The notes under the pieces: model-generated
Told to the model about the DNA's origin: nothing
What the model saw: the letters and a program-made list of their open reading frames with translations, nothing else
Database searches by the model: none
Translations under genes and position numbers: made by a program
Source of the DNA: Sideroxydans sp.
Lineage (GTDB): Bacteria; Pseudomonadota; Gammaproteobacteria; Burkholderiales; Gallionellaceae
NCBI GenBank assembly: GCA_030823965.1
Contig: JAVBYP010000054.1
Location: 1-9,794, forward strand
Length of the DNA: 9,794 nucleotides
Direction of reading: 5' to 3'
In this document: positions 6,108 to 9,794 of the stretch, one piece after another
Numbering within the stretch: position 1 is the first letter of the stretch
Layout of the letters: every line of letters begins with the position of its first letter

Positions 6108-7144
6108 TAGAGTCACAAGACAAGGACTCATTAGATACCATCGCCACTCATATCAACGCGCTCCTCCCATTCATTGGGACTCTTCCATTGGATCTAATTC
6201 ATGACGGAACTCTTGAACCGTTCAAAGAGGCACGCCGGCAAGAGGAAGTTAGCCCAACCACAATCAATAGGGCTCTGGAGGTGGTTTGCACCATTCTGAC
6301 AAGAGCTGCCCGAGCTTGGCGCGATGAATACGGGAAGCCATTGCTTTTAATAGCCCCGCCATTGTTGAAAAAGGAAACCGAGAACCGCAGGCCACCTCAC
6401 CCACTGAGTTGGGATGAACAGGATTACTTCATTCCTGAACTCCCCCCGCATCTTCAGACAATGTCTTTGTTTGGTATCAACACAGGATTGCGTGACGATA
6501 ATATTTGTGGGCTGCGATGGGACTGGGAGGTGCCAATACCTGAAGTCGGCAGGAGTGTGTTCATCGTCCACAAAGGTGAGTTCAAAACTGATGTCGAACA
6601 CGTGCTAATTTTGAATGATGCCGCCTGGTCAATCGTCGAAAGTCAGCGTGCATTACGAGCTCAACGACTAAAGGAAGCTGGTATAAAAAAGTACGTTGCC
6701 AATCCAAAAAATCCCACTGAATTCGACTATGTATTTACCTACGATGGACATCGCATCGATGGGATGAATAACTCAGCTTGGGATAAAGCAAGAGTGCGAG
6801 CTGCAATGGCGCTATATACCAAAGACGGGACACGGAAGATTCCGAATGAGTTACTGAAAAAAGGGCAGCGCGGGGTGTTGATCAGTAAGGAATTGCGCGG
6901 CTTCATGAGAGAAGCGATGCCCGGTTTCGCAAACTTGCGAGTTCATGACCTTCGCCATACCTATGCTAGTCGGTTACGACTATCTAATGTTAGCCAAGAG
7001 GATCGCAACGCACTGCTTGGTCACAAATCCGCATCGATATCGGAACACTATGCCTCGGCCGACATTGGCAGGCTGATAAAGATTAGCAACCTAGTTTTGG
7101 ATCGCCAGGGAACGTGCACGCTTTTGCGAGTAGTGAACGGTTGA
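5891..7144 (+). CDS. Tyrosine recombinase (phage/island integrase)
   Basis: A full-length site-specific integrase of 417 residues. The start is a GTG preceded by AAGGAGG with a 4-base spacer, an excellent ribosome binding site that settles the choice. The N-terminal region (SGIKFENGIRIIDKIFKGERIHIRLGD) is typical of tRNA-targeting island integrases, and a core-binding domain follows (about 60-165). The catalytic domain shows R201 in TGLRDDNICGLRW, a candidate lysine in the HKGEFK segment (228 or 232), H352 and R355 in VHDLRHTYASRL, H378 in LLGHKS and the nucleophile Y387 in SEHYASADI. The complete R-K-HxxR-H-Y set predicts an active strand-exchange enzyme. The gene reads towards, and ends about 100 bases from, the 3' end of tRNA-Arg, its probable target. 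It overlaps the AlpA-like gene and is probably translated with it. Confidence 0.95.
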   Translation: MAKTRTSGIKFENGIRIIDKIFKGERIHIRLGDISQEEAELRLSEEIRERKFKQYGRKDTCALFADGAARYLIESQDKDSLDTIATHINALLPFIGTLPLDLIHDGTLEPFKEARRQEEVSPTTINRALEVVCTILTRAARAWRDEYGKPLLLIAPPLLKKETENRRPPHPLSWDEQDYFIPELPPHLQTMSLFGINTGLRDDNICGLRWDWEVPIPEVGRSVFIVHKGEFKTDVEHVLILNDAAWSIVESQRALRAQRLKEAGIKKYVANPKNPTEFDYVFTYDGHRIDGMNNSAWDKARVRAAMALYTKDGTRKIPNELLKKGQRGVLISKELRGFMREAMPGFANLRVHDLRHTYASRLRLSNVSQEDRNALLGHKSASISEHYASADIGRLIKISNLVLDRQGTCTLLRVVNG

Positions 7145-7146
7145 AA

Positions 7147-7218
7147 ATGAAAAAAGTCACGCAAAAAGTCACGCAAAAAGTCACGCAAAAAGTCACGCAA
7201 AAAAGAACAAGGGGTTAA
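7147..7218 (+). CDS. Possible 23-aa ORF of KVTQ repeats
   Basis: The 12-bp tandem repeat is a multiple of three and reads openly from the ATG at 7147 as MKK followed by VTQK repeats, ending RTRG before TAA. It begins two bases after the integrase stop (TGAAAATG), in a different frame. No Shine-Dalgarno precedes it, so it could only be made by reinitiation, or it may be a by-product of the DNA repeat. I regard translation as unlikely. Confidence 0.12.
   Translation: MKKVTQKVTQKVTQKVTQKRTRG
7151..7198 (+). repeat. Tandem repeat, 4 exact copies of AAAAAGTCACGC
   Basis: Four perfect, uninterrupted copies of a 12-bp unit fill 48 bases just after the integrase stop and just before the T-tract of the tRNA terminator. 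Such short direct repeats between an integrase and its tRNA target could be arm-type binding sites for the recombinase. They may also be a slippage-prone spacer. Copy number would be expected to vary between strains. Confidence 0.9.
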
Positions 7219-7239
7219 GCATCTCTGCCTAACCCCTTG
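7199..7239 (-). terminator. Rho-independent terminator of the tRNA-Ser/tRNA-Arg transcript
   Basis: On the minus strand a perfect 10-bp stem (CAAGGGGTTA / TAACCCCTTG, plus-strand arms 7208-7217 and 7230-7239) with a 12-base loop is followed by TTCTTTTTT. It begins six bases after the CCA end of tRNA-Arg, so it ends the tRNA transcript. It also separates the tRNA operon from the convergent integrase gene. Confidence 0.85.
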
Positions 7240-7245
7240 ATTTGT

Positions 7246-7322
7246 TGGTGCGCCCGAAGAGATTCGAACTCCTGACCCCTTGGTTCGTAGCCAAGTACTC
7301 TATCCAGCTGAGCTACGGGCGC
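7246..7322 (-). tRNA. tRNA-Arg (anticodon ACG)
   Basis: A 77-base tRNA with encoded CCA. The acceptor arms GCGCCCG and CGGGCGC pair fully. The D-arm (GCTCAGCTGGATAGAGT), the anticodon arm CTTGG-CTACGAA-CCAAG with anticodon ACG, and the T-arm with GTTCGAATC are all typical. The A34 of ACG is normally edited to inosine by TadA, giving CGU/CGC/CGA reading. The 3' end faces the integrase, making this the likely integration target of the island. The gene is intact, as expected when the recombined sequence restores the 3' end. Confidence 0.97.
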
Positions 7323-7345
7323 ATGTAAAACGGTTGATACTGTTG

Positions 7346-7438
7346 TGGCGGAGAAGGAGGGATTCGAACCCTCGATCCGGGTTTTGCCCAGATGCGCCCT
7401 TAGCAGGGGCGTGCCTTCGACCACTCGGCCACCTCTCC
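7346..7438 (-). tRNA. tRNA-Ser (anticodon GCU)
   Basis: A 93-base class II tRNA with encoded CCA. The acceptor GGAGAGG pairs with CTTCTCC (one G-U pair), the discriminator is G, the anticodon arm GCCCC-TGCTAAG-GGGC region carries GCT, and the long variable arm (CATCTGGGCAAAACCCGGATC) is the hallmark of tRNA-Ser. It reads AGC and AGU codons. It lies 23 bases upstream of tRNA-Arg with no terminator between, so the two are co-transcribed. Confidence 0.97.
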
Positions 7439-7449
7439 GAAGGCCGCGA

Positions 7450-7478
7450 ATGATACTGATTCAGGCCTAGGTGGTCAA
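7450..7478 (-). promoter_or_regulatory. Strong promoter of the tRNA-Ser/tRNA-Arg operon
   Basis: On the minus strand TTGACC (7478-7473) and TATCAT (7455-7450) are separated by exactly 17 bases, each 5/6 to the sigma-70 consensus. The discriminator after the -10 is GC-rich (TCGCGGCC), as in stable-RNA promoters under stringent control. The -35 starts six bases after the lysC stop, so the tRNAs do not depend on lysC transcription. Confidence 0.75.
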
Positions 7479-7483
7479 ACGAT

Positions 7484-7972
7484 TTATGCGTCTTCTTGTT
7501 CTAGATTGAAAGATTTGTGCAGAACGCGCACTGCAAGCTCCAGATATTTCTCGTCGATGACAACGGAAATCTTGATCTCAGAGGTCGAGATCATCTGGAT
7601 GTTGATGCCCTCTTCGGCCAATGTGCGGAACATCTTGCTGGCGATGCCCACATGCGAACGCATGCCCACACCAACGACTGAAACCTTGGCTGCTTTGTTA
7701 TCCCCCACCACATCACGCGCACCGATATGTGGCTGCACTTTGTTTTTGAGGATATCCATCGCCTTGTTGAACTCATTGCGATGAACTGTAAATGAGAAAT
7801 CTGTCGAGCCATCCACGCCAACGTTTTGGATGATCATATCCACGTCGATGTTCGCATCGGAAACGGGGCCCAGAATTTGATATGCGATGCCAGGTTTGTC
7901 GGGCACACCAATAACGGTGATCTTTGCCTCATCGCGATTGAATGCGATACCAGAGATGATTGCCTGTTCCAT
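7484..7972 (-). CDS. Probable aspartokinase beta subunit (internal in-frame start in lysC)
   Basis: Within lysC the codon for M249 is preceded by GAGGAAGG (7987-7980) with a 7-base spacer, a much better ribosome binding site than that of lysC itself. Initiation here would give a 162-residue protein consisting of the two ACT domains only. This is the alpha2beta2 arrangement established for B. subtilis, C. glutamicum and Thermus aspartokinases, in which the beta subunit is the C-terminal part of the same gene and carries effector binding. The position, just before the first ACT domain (KMEQAIISGIAF), matches that boundary. Confidence 0.6.
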   Translation of the reverse strand: MEQAIISGIAFNRDEAKITVIGVPDKPGIAYQILGPVSDANIDVDMIIQNVGVDGSTDFSFTVHRNEFNKAMDILKNKVQPHIGARDVVGDNKAAKVSVVGVGMRSHVGIASKMFRTLAEEGINIQMISTSEIKISVVIDEKYLELAVRVLHKSFNLEQEDA

Positions 7973-8716
7973 TTTATTGCCTTCCTCGAATGTGATCAGC
8001 GTGCCCTCGCCCTCATCAGTGAAACTGGAGAGCACACGCAATTTGACTTTATATTTCCCAGCGAACTCGACCGAGCGGATCTGCAGAACCTTAGAACCCA
8101 AGCTCGCCATCTCCAACATCTCTTCGAAAGTGATGCTCTTCAGGCGGCGTGCTTCCGGCACCATGCGCGGGTCGGTGGTGTACACGCCATCCACGTCGGT
8201 GTAGATCTGACACTCATCTGCTCGCAATGCTGCGGCGATGGCGACACCTGTCGTATCCGAACCTCCGCGCCCCAGCGTGGTGATGTTGCCCGCTTCGTCC
8301 ATTCCTTGGAATCCTGCGACTACGACCACCTTGCCGTTGGAGAGATCGGCGCGAATGTTCTGTTCGTCGATGCTGACGATGCGCGCTTTAGTGAAAGCGT
8401 TGTCGGTCAAGATCTTCACCTGCGCACCGGTGTAGCTCTTGGCATCCATCCCTGCGTCTTTCAACGCCATCGCCAACAGGCCGATAGTGACCTGCTCACC
8501 TGTGGAGATGACCACATCGAGTTCACGCGGATCGGGGTGTGCTTGTATCTCCTTAGCCAAGGCGATCAAGCGATTGGTCTCACCACTCATCGCGGAGACC
8601 ACGACCACGACTTGATGACCTTGCGCCTTGTATCTTGCAACGCGCTTCGCAACGTTCTTGATGCGCTCGGGGCTACCCATGGAAGTGCCGCCGTATTTCT
8701 GAACTATCAATGCCAC
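7484..8716 (-). CDS. lysC: Aspartokinase, lysine/threonine-sensitive type
   Basis: Aspartate kinase phosphorylates aspartate with ATP, the first step towards lysine, threonine, methionine and diaminopimelate. I place the start at the GTG at 8716-8714, giving 410 residues beginning MALIVQKYGGTS, the usual N-terminus and length in betaproteobacteria. The longer frame reaching 8845 adds 43 residues that do not resemble the family and run into recJ. The kinase domain includes KYGGTS (7-12, K7), STGEQV (71-76), TTLGRGGSDTT (146-156) and TDVDGVYTTDPR (173-184). Two ACT domains (about 264-335 and 344-410) form the regulatory part that binds amino acid effectors. The ribosome binding site of the full-length form is weak. 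An internal in-frame start for a beta subunit is annotated separately. The gene is divergent from recJ. Confidence 0.97.
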   Translation of the reverse strand: MALIVQKYGGTSMGSPERIKNVAKRVARYKAQGHQVVVVVSAMSGETNRLIALAKEIQAHPDPRELDVVISTGEQVTIGLLAMALKDAGMDAKSYTGAQVKILTDNAFTKARIVSIDEQNIRADLSNGKVVVVAGFQGMDEAGNITTLGRGGSDTTGVAIAAALRADECQIYTDVDGVYTTDPRMVPEARRLKSITFEEMLEMASLGSKVLQIRSVEFAGKYKVKLRVLSSFTDEGEGTLITFEEGNKMEQAIISGIAFNRDEAKITVIGVPDKPGIAYQILGPVSDANIDVDMIIQNVGVDGSTDFSFTVHRNEFNKAMDILKNKVQPHIGARDVVGDNKAAKVSVVGVGMRSHVGIASKMFRTLAEEGINIQMISTSEIKISVVIDEKYLELAVRVLHKSFNLEQEDA

Positions 8717-8807
8717 GATGAATGCCTGTGTCGTATAAAAAGTGGGCGGCATTCTACCCGAACTGACCTCAAAAGACGACCACCCCTCTGCTACACTGGC
8801 GCGACTT
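8717..8807. promoter_or_regulatory. Divergent lysC/recJ promoter region
   Basis: Ninety-one bases separate the lysC and recJ starts. For recJ, TGCTACACT (8789-8797) is an extended -10 whose transcript would start only a few bases before the ATG, and the -35 is poor. For lysC, TAGAAT (8756-8751, minus strand) is a plausible -10 about 35 bases from the start codon, again with no good -35. Both promoters look weak, and the two polymerases would occupy overlapping DNA. Confidence 0.4.
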
Positions 8808-9794
8808 ATGAGCAAGATCACCCAACGCCCCTTTTCTGCAGTCACTGCGGCCTATCTTGAAACTTCTGGCATCGCGCCGTTGCTGGCTCGCATCTATGCC
8901 GCCAGAGGCATAGCGGATGTCAACGAACTCGATACCGACATCAAGCATCTGCTCCCCTTCAGTGAACTAATGAATGCAGAAAAGATGGCAAGTCTGCTGA
9001 CCGATGCCATCGCAGATCAGAAAAAGATATTGATCGTGGCGGATTACGATGCGGATGGTGCTACGGCTTGTGCCGTTGGGGTACGCGGCTTGAGTTCGCT
9101 AGGCGCTCGTATCGACTTCATCGTGCCGAATCGTTTCGAATACGGTTATGGATTGACTCCGGAGATCGTTCGTCTTGCGAAAGAGTCGACACCCGATATC
9201 TTGCTGACCGTAGATAACGGTATCGCTAGCGTGGAAGGCGTAGCAGAAGCGCAACGTCTCGGTATGCAAGTATTAGTCACCGACCACCACTTGCCCGGAG
9301 ACACGACTCCTGATGCACAGTGCATCGTGAATCCCAATCAGCATGGCTGTGATTTCCCCAGTAAGAATCTGGCGGGTGTCGGCGTGATGTTCTACGTGTT
9401 GATGGCAGTACGCGCGGAGATGCGCAAACGTGGCTTTTTCGAGGGTAAGACCGAACCCAACCTAGGCAATCTGCTCGACCTTGTCGCACTCGGCACGGTG
9501 GCGGACGTAGTCAAACTAGACAGCAATAACCGCATCCTCGTCCAGCAAGGTTTGCAACGCATCCGTGCGGGACGCAGTTGTGCCGGGATGCGCGCCTTGT
9601 TGCAAGTCGCGCGCAAGATCCCCTCTCAGGCATCATCGTTCGAACTTGGTTTCGTCGTCGGACCACGCTTGAATGCAGCGGGTCGATTGGATGATATGAG
9701 CTTAGGCATACGTTGCCTGCTCACCGATGATGAGAACGAGGCGAATGAGATCGCCGCCAAGTTGGACAAACTCAATCACGAGCGACGCAGTATA
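8808..9794 (+). CDS. recJ: Single-stranded-DNA exonuclease RecJ (5' part, cut by window end)
   Basis: RecJ degrades single-stranded DNA 5' to 3' in recombination, mismatch and base-excision repair. 329 residues are visible without a stop (family about 560-580). The DHH-superfamily motifs are complete: ADYDADG (78-84), VDNG (135-138), TDHH (158-161) and GTVADVV (229-235), whose aspartates and histidines hold the catalytic Mn/Mg ions. The GPRLNAAGRLDD block (285-296) is a RecJ hallmark and distinguishes it from other DHH phosphoesterases. The ATG at 8808 gives MSKITQRPFS, a usual start, but no Shine-Dalgarno precedes it and the predicted leader is very short. The gene is divergent from lysC and belongs to the chromosomal backbone. 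Confidence 0.96.
   Translation, partial: MSKITQRPFSAVTAAYLETSGIAPLLARIYAARGIADVNELDTDIKHLLPFSELMNAEKMASLLTDAIADQKKILIVADYDADGATACAVGVRGLSSLGARIDFIVPNRFEYGYGLTPEIVRLAKESTPDILLTVDNGIASVEGVAEAQRLGMQVLVTDHHLPGDTTPDAQCIVNPNQHGCDFPSKNLAGVGVMFYVLMAVRAEMRKRGFFEGKTEPNLGNLLDLVALGTVADVVKLDSNNRILVQQGLQRIRAGRSCAGMRALLQVARKIPSQASSFELGFVVGPRLNAAGRLDDMSLGIRCLLTDDENEANEIAAKLDKLNHERRSI

Noticed and set aside
7151..7198. CRISPR array
   Set aside because: The four 12-base units are contiguous with no spacers and the unit is far too short.
8717..8845. Upstream extension of lysC
   Set aside because: The 43 extra residues are unlike aspartokinases and overlap the recJ start. The GTG at 8716 gives the family N-terminus.
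7826..8860. Long open frame of 344 codons on the plus strand
   Set aside because: It lies wholly antisense to lysC and the start of recJ. Its Cys/His-rich composition is typical of a shadow frame, and both overlapped genes are certain.

Overview
The window looks like the junction between a conserved chromosomal backbone and an accessory genomic island, most likely in a betaproteobacterium (a Nitrosomonadales- or Gallionella-like lineage is my guess). The lysC, tRNA-Ser(GCU), tRNA-Arg(ACG) order and the betaproteobacterial-type LysC start (MALIVQKYGG) point that way. No marker in the window fixes the genus.

Backbone (about 7200-9794): recJ runs rightwards and is cut off by the window end. lysC (aspartokinase) is divergent from it and carries a well-formed internal start for a beta subunit. 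Two tRNA genes follow lysC on the same strand, Ser(GCU) then Arg(ACG). They have their own near-consensus promoter between lysC and tRNA-Ser, and a rho-independent terminator after tRNA-Arg.

Island (1 to about 7200, continuing off the left edge): a tyrosine recombinase lies next to the 3' end of tRNA-Arg, the classical place for a tRNA-targeting integrase. It is preceded by and overlaps a small AlpA/excisionase-like gene. Four exact copies of a 12-bp repeat sit between the integrase stop and the tRNA terminator. All cargo lies on the minus strand, reading away from the integrase: a class II Fic AMP-transferase, a stretch of 21-bp-spaced repeats resembling IS21-type ends or iterons, a stand-alone IHF beta subunit gene, a complete MmeI-like type IIL restriction-modification enzyme, a 60-aa unknown small protein with a strong ribosome binding site, and the first codons of another gene leaving the left edge.

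How they fit together: the recombinase and its AlpA-like partner would move the island in and out of the tRNA-Arg locus, and IHF could assist recombination or bind at the repeat cluster. The MmeI-like enzyme provides restriction and self-protection in one polypeptide. Fic may be a toxin-like or regulatory module. The left attachment site is not visible, so the size of the island is unknown. The most unusual structures are the 21-bp-phased repeats beside ihfB, the perfect palindrome between ihfB and the restriction gene, and the tandem 12-mer at the integrase/tRNA junction.
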